NCBI GenBank assembly: GCA_949282305.1
Contig: CASDPB010000040.1
Span: forward strand, 1 to 64,000
DNA from: an uncultured Lentisphaeria bacterium
GTDB lineage: Bacteria > Verrucomicrobiota > Lentisphaeria > Victivallales > UBA1829
Length of the DNA stretch: 64,000 nucleotides
Reading direction: 5' to 3'
Position numbers and translations under genes: made by a program. Positions 1 to 8,521 of the stretch are shown here, in pieces. The notes beneath the pieces were generated by a model, which was given only the letters and a program-made list of their open reading frames with translations, was not told the DNA's origin and ran no database searches. Each line of letters opens with the position of its first letter. Position 1 is the stretch's first letter.

Positions 1-1530
1 CGAGCTGTTGCAGCTGTAGAACTCCGGCGCAAAGGGCAGTTTTCTGAACGTGCCGTCCGGCAGGATCTCAAGCATGCAGTCTGCCGTATGAATCACATTG
101 CGGCGCCGTCTTTCAAAGACCGAAGAATCAACGGTTTCGCCCTCCAGAAAGGATCGAATGTCACGACAGAGGTTTGCGGTGCGTTTCGAGGCGAGAGAGG
201 GCAGACCGTATTTGCGCGAGAAGTCCAGCAGCTGTTCGGAAATGAGGCCTTGCAATGTCTGCGGCGAGAGCTTTTCCCAAAGTCCGGTCCTCGGCTGATA
301 CATGCGCCAGTTGCCCAGCGGATCGCGTTTCAAATTGCATTTCCGCAGGGTGTAGGCTGCGAAGAATGACTGGTTGATGTTCACGATCTTTCCTTTCTGA
401 TCTTCCTCATACGGTGCGCCGTAACGTTCAATCAGCGATTGCAGCTCGTTATCCGACGGGTTCTGAGCTTTGGAAACTCCGGGAGCGGCAAGACAGACTG
501 CCGCGAACTCCTGCCATGTCTTCGGACCGAATTCCCCTGCCGCAAGATACTGAATATCATCGCCTCTGCGGACTCCCGGCAGACGTGTCAGGCGGCTCGG
601 ATTCTTGTTTGCCTTGTCATAGGGGAACTGCTGCCTGTCGAGATACTCATGCAGAGCTTTTACACGTGCATCATAGAGTCTGCGGTCTGTTCCTGCTTCG
701 ATTTTCACGATGACATGCAGACTCTTGCCGCCCGACCAGACCACCGACTGGATCGGCAGATGCAGCTGTTTGATTTTCGCCCACTGCTCCTCTTTCGTGA
801 GCTCGTCCGCCTCAATCAGAGTGTATCGGAAACTTGTCACATCGGCGTCGCAGGGAGCCTTGCCCGCGATCTCCGCTCTGATCGGGTTCAACGATATCCA
901 AGCGCCGCTTCTGCAGTCGGCAAGCTCCGAGAACAACTTTGTTATGTCCTCAGTATCTGTGCAGGAAAAGAGATTCTCTTTCGAGCGACTGGGGATACTG
1001 CGCCCATTGCTGTTACAGCTCTGTGTGATAATCTCAAAATACTCATCCGGCTTGAAGTTGGTGCTCAGAAACGTACGTGTCTGTTCCGCCATTTTCAGCT
1101 CATCTTGCGGCTCCGTAAACATTTCATTCGGAACGTTTTCCAGCTGTTTCGCAAGCCACTTCAGAGTGCCCAGCGAAATGGGATTCTCTTTGTCGTCGGC
1201 AATACTGTTCCATGTTCTGCGACAGTCGATTTCCTTGAACTTCTCCGGAGCAGTTGCCGACCAGTCGCGGAAGACCTCATACTTACAGCCTGAATGCTTC
1301 AGGGCGCAGGCTGCCTTGAACCACGTGTCATAATCGCAGTCTGCCGGAAACTGTCGGATCAGTTGTACTGCCGCTTTGACATCGTCGCCCTACTGCTTGA
1401 CGCTGCGCTCTTTGTGGTCATTTCCATTCTCCGGGTTCCGTTCCGTTTCTGCGGCGGGCGGAACTTCTTTCTTCCTAGCCGATTCAAAAAACAATTCGGG
1501 TTCAACATAACAATCTGTGTCTTGCATCAT
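1..1530 (-). CDS. D5-type phage/plasmid primase-helicase, 3' part beyond window edge, with in-frame TAG
   Basis: This is the replication primase of the integrated element. The ATG at 1530 overlaps the stop of the upstream HTH gene (ATGA). The frame stays open to the window edge except for a TAG at 1392-1390 (codon 47). After it comes a PriCT_2-like stretch (W-F-K-A-A-C-A-L-K, then D-W-S, then T-W-N-S). An archaeo-eukaryotic-type primase core follows, with SGGKSLHV and NPSRLTRLPG, and then a D5_N-like segment. The SF3 helicase part would lie outside the window. A decayed relative at 5729-6255 supports the family call. No credible start follows the TAG in frame, so the gene is either broken early or the codon is read through. 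Family call confident; functional state uncertain. Confidence 0.75.
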
Positions 1531-1787
1531 CTGTCACCTCGTGTTTCTGCTGCGCCATAGCTGGCGAGCTGTTCTACTTGTTCCTGTGCGAATCTCACCT
1601 TGCGTGAACTGATGTTGATCTGTGTCAGGAGTCCCTGACGGACATACGCCCGAAGTGTCGGACGGCTGATCCCCAGCAGTTCCATGGCTCTTTTCGCCGT
1701 TATGACTTCGCGCCGCTGTTTCATACGGCACGCCTTGAGTATCTGTTCTTTTTCCTGCGTGGTGACACCTGAATCACCATCCAGCAC
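1527..1787 (-). CDS. Small helix-turn-helix (excisionase/MerR-like) DNA-binding protein
   Basis: The readable frame has 86 codons from a GTG at 1787. It contains a winged-helix/MerR-type motif: ITAKRAMELLGISRPTLRAYV, followed by a basic wing (SSRKVRF). Such proteins next to a tyrosine integrase act as excision factors or regulators of the element. Its TGA overlaps the primase ATG, so the two are co-translated. The GTG has no Shine-Dalgarno site. A much better start, an ATG at 1823 with AAGGAG at 1838-1833, lies in the same frame but is separated by a TAG at 1793-1791. The true product may therefore be 12 codons longer by readthrough, or made by re-initiation. Confidence 0.65.
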   Translation of the reverse strand: MLDGDSGVTTQEKEQILKACRMKQRREVITAKRAMELLGISRPTLRAYVRQGLLTQINISSRKVRFAQEQVEQLASYGAAETRGDR

Positions 1788-1790
1788 ACG

Positions 1791-1823
1791 CTAAATAAAA
1801 GCGATTGTTTCCGGTTGCAACAT
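1791..1823 (-). other. 10-codon leader or amber-interrupted N-terminus of the HTH gene
   Basis: ATG at 1823, preceded by AAGGAG with a 9-nt spacer, encodes MLQPETIAFI and then TAG. The next in-frame start is the GTG at 1787, three bases after the stop. Either this is a translationally coupled leader peptide, or the real N-terminus of the HTH protein interrupted by an amber codon. The strong ribosome site and kept frame favour the second reading. Confidence 0.5.
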
Positions 1824-1865
1824 ATACAGCTGCTCCTTATTTATATTTTTTTTGACTATTCTCGC

Positions 1866-1878
1866 CGGAACCGTTCCG
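1866..1878. promoter_or_regulatory. 13-bp palindrome upstream of the HTH-primase operon
   Basis: CGGAACCGTTCCG is a perfect inverted repeat around one central base. A second half-site, GAACGG, lies at 1902-1907. Both are in the gap between the integrase stop and the HTH start, about 45 bp upstream of the HTH start codon. The position suits an operator for the element's early operon or an arm-type site for the recombinase. The function is inferred. Confidence 0.4.
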
Positions 1879-2019
1879 ACGATCTGTTACATTTAAGATA
1901 AGAACGGTTAAAAAGAAAAAAAGGCACGAAAGAATCGCTGTTCATAAAGAAAATGAGGAAATATCTGTAAAAAATGCTTTCTCCATTATTTTTCTACCGC
2001 GGAAAGGGTAAAAACTTTT

Positions 2020-3447
2020 TTATCCGGCTTTCAAATCCTTAGTGTCAGTAGAATTTGTTGTCGTATTGCTCACCAGTTTTGCCAGCTCTTCCGTGCTGAG
2101 TCCTGAAAGCTGTTTCAGCAGGAGTTCCCTGTCAGGGGCATGAACTTCTTCCTGTGCACTTTCCAGAACCGGCAGGGCTCCAATTGCCTTGCCTTTCGCC
2201 TCATCGGAGATGTGCGCATAATGGCGTGTCATCGCCGTGCTGCCGTGCCCGACAATCGAAGCAACCACATCCAGCGGAACACCCGCATTGGCGCAGAACG
2301 ACACAAACGTATGCCGGAAACTGTGCAGACTGTAAAGATTGGGATTCCGAACACGGTGTGCAGTCCGCTTTTTGCCTGTAGTTTCAAGACCTGTTGCACA
2401 GCGAATGATCTTCATCACGTCCTTCTGAATACCGGAGGGGTTGCTCTGATAACGATGCGCCACTTGTGGAATGATATAATCCTCGCCCTGCATGTTCCGG
2501 GACACCCATGATCTTGCTGTCTGCAAGGCTTCCAATAGATTGGGATGAATCGGCAGAGTCACCGAGCGATAAGATGTTTTTCTGGCAGTCTTTTGCGGAA
2601 TATACGTGATCTGCCGACGTTCCAGATCAATATTCTCCCATTTCATCAGGCACCCGTCCTGACCACGGCACCCAGTCCAGCAGCAGAGATTCAACAGAAC
2701 AAACATCTCATCCTTATACAGCGGCACATATTCCTGCGTGACCAGCTTCCGGACTCTTTTGCGTCCCGGTCCCAGTCCTTCCTGTTCCGATGTATAAAAG
2801 AACCCTGTCCTGAATCCATCAAAAATAGCCTGAACCTGTTCGGAGGTGAACTCATTGCGAGACTCCATTACTCCTGTTTTATGTGCTATCCCATCGAATG
2901 GATTGCAGAGCAGCCCGGCTGATTCAGTTATTACTTTGAAGATCAGATGCAGAGCTTGTTTATATGTATTATAGGTTTTTGCAGATACTTTGTGCTCATC
3001 CCAGAGCTCCTGAAAGTATTCTCCTGCAACATCGTTAATGATTTGTTCAGGCTTTTGGATTTCAGGATGTTTTTGAGACATCCAGTTCAAAAACAAATTA
3101 AGTGCTGACTGATAGCCAGACAGTGTTTTTGAAGCTGTTTCTGAATTTTTAGATTCCCTTAAAAAGATTTTCCATATCTGAGCAAGATCTAGTGACACCT
3201 GCTTTCTCATCTTTCTTGCATCTGCAATATATAAGGCAATTTCTTCTTTTTGTTCCGCACGGAGAACCGGGCGCAGTAATGCTGCTGCTTTTTCAGCCTC
3301 TATTCTTGTTGTTACCGGAGCATCATTTTTGTCCCTTAGAATATAAGATTTTGCTTTCCCATTGATTCTGATCTTCAAATAAAATCTATCTCCCTTTTTA
3401 TAGATAGATCCTGTTCCACGTTCTCTGTAATGATTTTTGCGAGCCAT
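2020..3447 (-). CDS. Tyrosine recombinase/integrase
   Basis: A 475-residue site-specific integrase, the expected length for the family. The N-terminus (GTGSIYKKGDRFYLKIRING) resembles the AP2-like arm-binding domain. A SAM-like core-binding domain follows at about 95-190 and the catalytic domain at about 210-430. Catalytic residues are visible: Arg in WTGCRGQDG, HSFRHTF (H-x-x-R), GHGS and the nucleophile Tyr in TRHYAHIS. It sits about 140 bp from the tRNA-Arg fragment that forms the element's attachment site, and upstream of the HTH and primase genes on the same strand. No in-frame stop interrupts it and it ends in TAA, so integration ability looks intact. Confidence 0.95.
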   Translation of the reverse strand: MARKNHYRERGTGSIYKKGDRFYLKIRINGKAKSYILRDKNDAPVTTRIEAEKAAALLRPVLRAEQKEEIALYIADARKMRKQVSLDLAQIWKIFLRESKNSETASKTLSGYQSALNLFLNWMSQKHPEIQKPEQIINDVAGEYFQELWDEHKVSAKTYNTYKQALHLIFKVITESAGLLCNPFDGIAHKTGVMESRNEFTSEQVQAIFDGFRTGFFYTSEQEGLGPGRKRVRKLVTQEYVPLYKDEMFVLLNLCCWTGCRGQDGCLMKWENIDLERRQITYIPQKTARKTSYRSVTLPIHPNLLEALQTARSWVSRNMQGEDYIIPQVAHRYQSNPSGIQKDVMKIIRCATGLETTGKKRTAHRVRNPNLYSLHSFRHTFVSFCANAGVPLDVVASIVGHGSTAMTRHYAHISDEAKGKAIGALPVLESAQEEVHAPDRELLLKQLSGLSTEELAKLVSNTTTNSTDTKDLKAG

Positions 3448-3583
3448 TTATCTCTCCACTTTTTTACTGAAAGCTGCCGATCTTTGTCGATAATCCTTAC
3501 AAAAAGCATTGAAGGTCAAATGAAGGTCTACCAAATAAAATGTAAAGCCTGTATTTTGAATACAAACGGTAAGAGAGATACTG

Positions 3584-3632
3584 CTGGCTACGGACCAGAA
3601 GGTTGCAGGTTCAAGTCCTACCGGGTGCACCA
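3584..3632 (+). repeat. tRNA-Arg(ACG) 3' fragment: probable attachment site (attR) of the element
   Basis: The bases CTGG-CTACGGA-CCAG form an anticodon arm with anticodon ACG. A variable loop, a T-arm around TTCAAGT, a 3' acceptor strand and encoded CCA follow. There is no matching 5' half upstream (no D-arm or GCACCCG acceptor strand), and the T-stem carries a C-A mismatch. It is therefore a 3' copy, not a working tRNA gene. Integrases that target tRNA 3' ends leave such a copy at the far end of the element. The orientation predicts that the intact tRNA-Arg lies beyond the left edge of this window. Confidence 0.75.
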
Positions 3633-4155
3633 TTTTATTTATATGTAAATTCTTCTCAGCAAGATACTTATGAATTTTAATCATCTGTTTCCTTGCTTCG
3701 TTGTTTTATTATTATGCCTCTTCGACGAACCTTGACACAGCTTATAGCTCCTTTACGCTTGAGATTTCCGGCAACTGATAAATTTTCAGTTGAAGTATTC
3801 GCGATCTCTGAACCCGCATGCTTGCTTGAACAGCTGCGGAAAGGACACATGGATTCTGACAGGCTAAAGGCTCTCTGTGGATGCACACCGGGAACCGCCG
3901 GAATTTGAGCATGGCACCCGCCAACAGCAAAAAAATATCAGTCAGATACAATTTTATCAGTTGGTTTTTAAATTGGAAATGATGATTTTTCATAGTAACA
4001 CTCTTTGATAATGTCCTAAATTTTGTGCAGGAAAAGATTGTTTAAGGCCATGAATGTTTTATGTGTCTGGAATTGGTCACTGGATTTTCAGCAATGATCT
4101 GCAGAAGATTTCCGGAAACTCTTTGAAGAAGAAATGAAAAGAATGTCTGGTTGAC
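3633..4155. other. Intergenic region without a recognisable gene
   Basis: About 520 bp between the attachment site and the promoter of the esterase gene. Short open frames occur on both strands, but none has a ribosome-binding site, a recognisable motif or a plausible composition. It may hold scars of an older insertion, given the decayed primase on the far side of the esterase. I could not assign any part of it. Confidence 0.5.
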
Positions 4156-4184
4156 TTGAAAAATGTAATCCAGTGTGTTATTAT
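4156..4184 (+). promoter_or_regulatory. Candidate sigma-70 promoter of the tannase-family gene
   Basis: TTGAAA (4156-4161) and TATTAT (4179-4184) are separated by 17 bp. This would give a leader of roughly 105 nt before the ATG at 4298. It is a sequence match only. Confidence 0.4.
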
Positions 4185-4297
4185 GCTCGGGAGCAAATCA
4201 ATGCTCATTGACAAGACATTCATTCTCACAAAATTTGAGACAGAATCTGGATTTTTTATCATATATACAAATAGCTTAAATAAGGAGACGCAACGCA

Positions 4298-5728
4298 ATG
4301 ATTAAACCATTGTTGGCCGGATTGCTCGGAGGATTGTTTTGTATTTGCACAACTAGAGCGGATGACTTGCAGGCAATCCGCGATTTGAAACTGGAAAACG
4401 GCAGAATATTGTCGGTAAAGCGGATTACGCGTCCTTACCACATTGACAAACAGGACCGGAAAATCGGCAAAATACCGTCCCGCATTATCGTGAAACTGGT
4501 GCTTATGCCGGCGAAAGGATCATGTATCAATGTGGAGATCTGGCTGCCGGAGCGGGACAAATGGGATGGTCGTTTTGTCGGACGCGGAAACGGCGGTGCA
4601 GGCGGACATATCGATCCGGACGGCTTTATCGGCAGCATCCGGATGGGATGTGCAAGCGCTACAACCGATATGGGAACGGCACCCGCTCCGGATATTGGAA
4701 TCGGCAATCCTGAGGTCTGGAAGGATTTCGGCTTCCGTTCCACGCATCTGATGACTGTTGCGGCAAAAAAGGTCATTACGGCGTTTTACGGCAAGCCGCC
4801 GACATATTCTTATTTTCTGGGGCACTCCACCGGTGGACAGCAGGCTTTGCAGGAGGCACAGCGATATCCGGAGGATTATGACGGCATCGGTGCGGGCGTT
4901 CCTGCGCACTGCCGGACTCCGCTTCATGCGTATTTCCTTTGGAACTACCAGCTGGTGGAGCGGTGTCGTCTGACCAAAGAGCAGGATCGGAATCTGATTG
5001 CGGCTGCGGTGGAATATTTTGCTGCAAGAGAGAAAAAGCCTTATGCCGGGAAAGTCATCTCCGACCCGCGCTGTACCATGCAGGACATTGAGGCTGTGAT
5101 TGCACTGGCGCGGAAGAAAGACCCGTCCCTGACAGAGCAGCATGCGGAAATCCTGAAAAAAATCTTTGACGGACCGAAGAACTCCAAAGGCGAACGCATT
5201 TTTGGCGGAGTTCCGCTTGGCAGTTCGATTTTTCCGGCGACCGGAAATCGCTATCTGTTCCAATGGGTGACGGAAAAAAATATTGATTACAATGCAATCA
5301 ATTTTGATGGTGATATAGACGCTTATACCCGGAAAATGGGAAAATACCTGAATGCCGAGGATCCCGATCTATCCCGGTTCCGGGCACGGGGCGGAAAACT
5401 GCTGATGGTTTCGGGAACGGCAGATTCGGTCGTGCCGTTTCATGCCACTCTGGATTATTATGAGCGCTGTGCGGAGAAAGTCGGCTCCATGGAGCAGCTG
5501 CAGGAGTTTTTCCGTTACTACTTGTTCCCCGGCGGACCGCATAGTATCGGACTGCCGGGCACGCTGGAAAAACTCATCGCCTGGAGGGAGAAGGGAATCG
5601 CTCCGGAAGGTATCGACATAAAACTGAAAGACGGAACCGGAGTGACGATTTATCCCTATCCGACGGGTGTGAAGCGCGGCGGAGTGGAACCGGTCAATCC
5701 CAGATTTTCTCCTGCGGCGGAAGAATAA
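4298..5728 (+). CDS. Secreted tannase/feruloyl esterase family hydrolase
   Basis: A 476-residue alpha/beta hydrolase of the tannase/feruloyl esterase family (PF07519 type), predicted to cleave phenolic esters such as feruloyl or galloyl groups from plant polymers. Residues 1-21 form a signal peptide, so it acts outside the cytoplasm. The nucleophile is Ser177 in GHSTGG. The acid is probably the Asp in GTADSVVP near 373, and the base the His in GPHSIG near 417. AAGGAG precedes the ATG. The two cysteines that normally flank the catalytic Ser and His (CS-D-HC motif) are His and Ser here. The gene stands alone between the att site and a decayed primase, so it may be cargo of an older element. Confidence 0.88.
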   Translation: MIKPLLAGLLGGLFCICTTRADDLQAIRDLKLENGRILSVKRITRPYHIDKQDRKIGKIPSRIIVKLVLMPAKGSCINVEIWLPERDKWDGRFVGRGNGGAGGHIDPDGFIGSIRMGCASATTDMGTAPAPDIGIGNPEVWKDFGFRSTHLMTVAAKKVITAFYGKPPTYSYFLGHSTGGQQALQEAQRYPEDYDGIGAGVPAHCRTPLHAYFLWNYQLVERCRLTKEQDRNLIAAAVEYFAAREKKPYAGKVISDPRCTMQDIEAVIALARKKDPSLTEQHAEILKKIFDGPKNSKGERIFGGVPLGSSIFPATGNRYLFQWVTEKNIDYNAINFDGDIDAYTRKMGKYLNAEDPDLSRFRARGGKLLMVSGTADSVVPFHATLDYYERCAEKVGSMEQLQEFFRYYLFPGGPHSIGLPGTLEKLIAWREKGIAPEGIDIKLKDGTGVTIYPYPTGVKRGGVEPVNPRFSPAAEE

Positions 5729-6255
5729 TCGTCAGGCACAAGACATGTCTCCACAAAAGCGTTGACGGAATTGCTCTCCATCAGCAGATCATTGATCCGC
5801 TGCAACTGCTTCTCTGAACGCGGAATCCTGCACTTATTCCGGAGCAGTTTACAAGCTCCCTCAATTGGGAATTCGCCGTGATGATCACGTTGCAGTCGCC
5901 GCTTACATCATAGGTTTCGCTGCATCCTTTTGCTTCTGTCGTCAGCGTGTTCCTGCCGGTCAGAGCTTTGAGTTTGCAGACACCTTTGGTGTTCAGAAAA
6001 TAGGGCTTCACATCTTTTGCCGTGAGGAGGGCTTGTCCCAGTAGACGGTGCATTTCAAAACGTTCCGCCATGTGTTCCAGCCGCAGTGCCGTGCAGTTGG
6101 AACGCCCGATGATCCGTTCCGGATATTCACAGGCGTGGACTTGCCGGATTGGATTCTTGTTCGCCTGTCATGGGGATGCTGTGTCTGTCGAAAGACTCAC
6201 GCGGAGCTTTCACGCGCGCATTATAGAGGTTGCGGTCTGTCCCGGCTTCCGGAGC
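5729..6255 (-). pseudogene. Decayed, internally deleted D5-type primase-helicase
   Basis: Three fragments in different frames read as parts of the primase family at the left edge. About 6250-6140 aligns base by base with 705-600 of the intact copy (peptide EAGTDRNLYNARVKA against EAGTDRRLYDARVKA). About 6127-5850 encodes a helicase segment (RLLGQALLTAKDV, LKALTGRNTLTTEAKG, NVIITANSQLR). About 5825-5729, frameshifted, encodes a C-terminal helicase motif (INDLLMESNSVNAFVETC). The middle of the gene is missing at about 6130. This is a relic of an earlier element of the same family in the same orientation. Confidence 0.8.
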
Positions 6256-6463
6256 CGCGGCGGTGTTGCCTTTCGGAAAGGAAAAGAGAAAATACGAAGT
6301 CAACGGAACCAAAAGAAGTTAATTTTCCTGTGAAAGAAGGGGAAACCGTAATTTCCTTTTCGCAAAAAATATCCGCTTTATTCGGAAAAGATTTTGCAAG
6401 CTGTGGAAAACGGATTAGAGTATCTCCACCATACGAACAGGATTAAGTTTGAAGGATGATTTT

Positions 6464-7081
6464 ATGCAGACAAAACCATTTGCCACTGTTGTCGTCGGAG
6501 CGTTTGAAGTAAACTGCTACCTGGTGCCGTCGCCGGACAAGAAGACTCTTTACATCATTGATCCCGGCGGCGATGCGCAGGATATCATTGCCACGGCTTC
6601 CGCATTTTCCTATGAGAAGGCGGTTATTCTTCTGACGCACTGCCATGCGGATCATATCGGCGCAGTGGGAGAAGTTGCAAAAAAGCTGCATATCACCGAA
6701 CTTTACATCGATCCCGCCGACAGTGTAATGTATGCGAGTCCGGCGAACTGTTTCCTGCCGTATCTCCCCGCGTCGAAAAATCTCCTTGCGCCTTCCCAAT
6801 GGCCTCCGCAGACCTCCGATTTTGAGATTCTCCATACGCCCGGACATACCCCCGGAGGCGTTTGCTATTATTTCAGGGAATACAACGCGCTGTTTACCGG
6901 AGACACGCTGTTCCGTGCCTCGGTCGGCCGAACCGATTTCCCCGGCGGTGACACTGCAGTCCTGATGGAGTCCATTTCCAGCAGGCTGATGACACTTCCC
7001 GATTCGCTGGAGATCTATCCCGGGCACGGTTATCCGAGCACAATCGGATTCGAGAAACAGAACAATCCGTATATCCGCTGA
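6464..7081 (+). CDS. Metallo-beta-lactamase-fold hydrolase (glyoxalase II-like)
   Basis: A 205-residue MBL-fold hydrolase. The zinc-binding motif THCHADH is followed by further ligands in HTPGHTPGG, FTGDTLF and YPGHG. The size and the SVGRTDFPGG segment fit the YcbL-type subgroup related to hydroxyacylglutathione hydrolases. It is probably a cytosolic thioesterase; the substrate is unknown. I prefer the ATG at 6464, with GAAGGA 7 nt upstream, to the in-frame TTG at 6449. It is followed by a hairpin and then alr. Confidence 0.88.
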   Translation: MQTKPFATVVVGAFEVNCYLVPSPDKKTLYIIDPGGDAQDIIATASAFSYEKAVILLTHCHADHIGAVGEVAKKLHITELYIDPADSVMYASPANCFLPYLPASKNLLAPSQWPPQTSDFEILHTPGHTPGGVCYYFREYNALFTGDTLFRASVGRTDFPGGDTAVLMESISSRLMTLPDSLEIYPGHGYPSTIGFEKQNNPYIR

Positions 7082-7101
7082 AAGAGATTTTCCCGTGCAC
7101 A

Positions 7102-7131
7102 TTCCTGCCGGGCACGCGGTTCCGGCAGGAA
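7102..7131 (+). terminator. Hairpin downstream of the MBL-fold gene
   Basis: TTCCTGCCGG and CCGGCAGGAA form a 10-bp stem with a 10-nt loop, 20 bp after the stop codon. A short T run follows at 7137-7141. It is a plausible intrinsic terminator. Confidence 0.5.
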
Positions 7132-7350
7132 AGGAGTTTTCCCATATCTGTCTCTTGAGAGAACCTCAGGAAAATCAGCATACGGGTGCTGCAGATTTTA
7201 CAGCCGCTTCATTTTCCTGTTTCCCGTGAAATGGAAAATTTTTCGTGAATTTTTCGGCGGGAAACTGTTTTCCGTGTGCATTTCCGCGAAAACGGGTTAT
7301 ATTCCCATGACAGTATTTCCAAAATCAATGATTTGAGGGACATGAGGGTC

Positions 7351-8502
7351 ATGGACAGCAGTAAGATACGCAGTCGCGTCTGGGTTGAAGTCAATCTGGA
7401 TACTCTGGAGGAGAATTTCAATAAAATCAGAACCGCAGTCGATCCGGCAAAGGTGCTTGCCGTGCTCAAGGCGAATGCTTACGGGCTCGGAGTCGAAAAG
7501 ATCGCGGAGCGGCTGAACCGTGCCGGTGCCGCCGGATTTTGCGTTGCGGAACTCAAAGAGGCGCTGCCGCTGATCCGTTTCGGCAAACCTGTCCAGATTC
7601 TCGGCGGCGTATTGGATTATGAAATTCCGGAAGCCGTTGCCAACGGGATCATCCTCGGGATTACGGACATGGAGACCGCGAAAAAAATCAGCGCGGAAGC
7701 TGTCCGTCAGGGGAAAACCGCGGAGTGCCATTTCAAACTCGATACCGGCATGGGGCGTCTCGGCATTCTCGCAAAAGATGCCGTCGGGCTCATTCCCGAA
7801 GTCCTGAAACTGCCGAATCTGGACTGCTGCGGCATCTATTCCCACTTTCCCGTGGCGTATCGCGGCGAGGACAACTTCAGCACGCGCCAGGCGGATAAAT
7901 TCTACCGGATTCTGGAAGCCATGCGCGAAAAGGGCATTTATTTCCGGAAGATTCACATGGCGAACAGCGACGGGATCAACAACTGTCCGTTCTCCTTCCG
8001 CTATCCGTTCAACTATGTCCGGACCGGGATCAATCTTCACGGTTCATTTGACAGCGAGGGGCAGCGCGCACTGGACTTGAAATCCATCCTGACGCTGAAA
8101 ACCCGCGTTGTCGCGGTGCGCAATATGCCTGCCGGACACACGATCGGCTACGGGGGAACGTGCCGTCTGGTGAAGGATACGCGCGTCGGAACCATCTGTG
8201 CGGGATATGCGGACGGTCTGCCGCTGAATCTTTCCAACCGCGGATATGTGGTGATCAAGGATCGCCTCTGTCCGATTCTCGGACGTCTTTCGATGGATTA
8301 TGCGACGGTTTCCCTGGATCAGTTTGAAGACGGCGAAGTCAAAACCGGCGATGATGTGATCTGTCTTGGAGGCGAAGGCATGAATGCGGTTCCCGTGGAG
8401 AACTGGGCGCAGCTCAAGGGGACGCATCCCTATGATGTGATCTGTTCCCTCGGGACTCGTGTGGAGCGGGTTTTTGTAAGCAGAGAATTCAACAATTTAT
8501 AA
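7351..8502 (+). CDS. alr: Alanine racemase
   Basis: PLP-dependent interconversion of L- and D-alanine in the cytoplasm, supplying D-Ala for peptidoglycan. The PLP-binding Lys40 lies in AVLKANAYGLG. The C-terminal domain has the catalytic Tyr region (GHTIGYGGTC) and ICAGYADGLP. The length (383) is typical. The reading frame extends upstream to 7276, but the ATG at 7351, with GAGGGA about 10 nt upstream, matches the family's N-terminus; the ATG at 7342 is possible. A lipoprotein-like gene follows after about 20 bp, and a D-aminopeptidase lies further downstream. Confidence 0.95.
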   Translation: MDSSKIRSRVWVEVNLDTLEENFNKIRTAVDPAKVLAVLKANAYGLGVEKIAERLNRAGAAGFCVAELKEALPLIRFGKPVQILGGVLDYEIPEAVANGIILGITDMETAKKISAEAVRQGKTAECHFKLDTGMGRLGILAKDAVGLIPEVLKLPNLDCCGIYSHFPVAYRGEDNFSTRQADKFYRILEAMREKGIYFRKIHMANSDGINNCPFSFRYPFNYVRTGINLHGSFDSEGQRALDLKSILTLKTRVVAVRNMPAGHTIGYGGTCRLVKDTRVGTICAGYADGLPLNLSNRGYVVIKDRLCPILGRLSMDYATVSLDQFEDGEVKTGDDVICLGGEGMNAVPVENWAQLKGTHPYDVICSLGTRVERVFVSREFNNL

Positions 8503-8521
8503 AAAACGGAGAGAGTATCAC

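Noticed and set aside
88-1560. Several plus-strand open frames, one of 284 codons
   Set aside because: They lie opposite the primase frame, have no ribosome sites and no family features.
3448-3684. Open frame on the minus strand encoding VHPVGLEPATFW
   Set aside because: This is the well-known false protein produced by reading a tRNA T-arm in antisense. It confirms the tRNA fragment rather than a gene.
3677-3993. Short overlapping frames on both strands after the att site
   Set aside because: No ribosome sites, motifs or consistent coding signal; possibly scar DNA.
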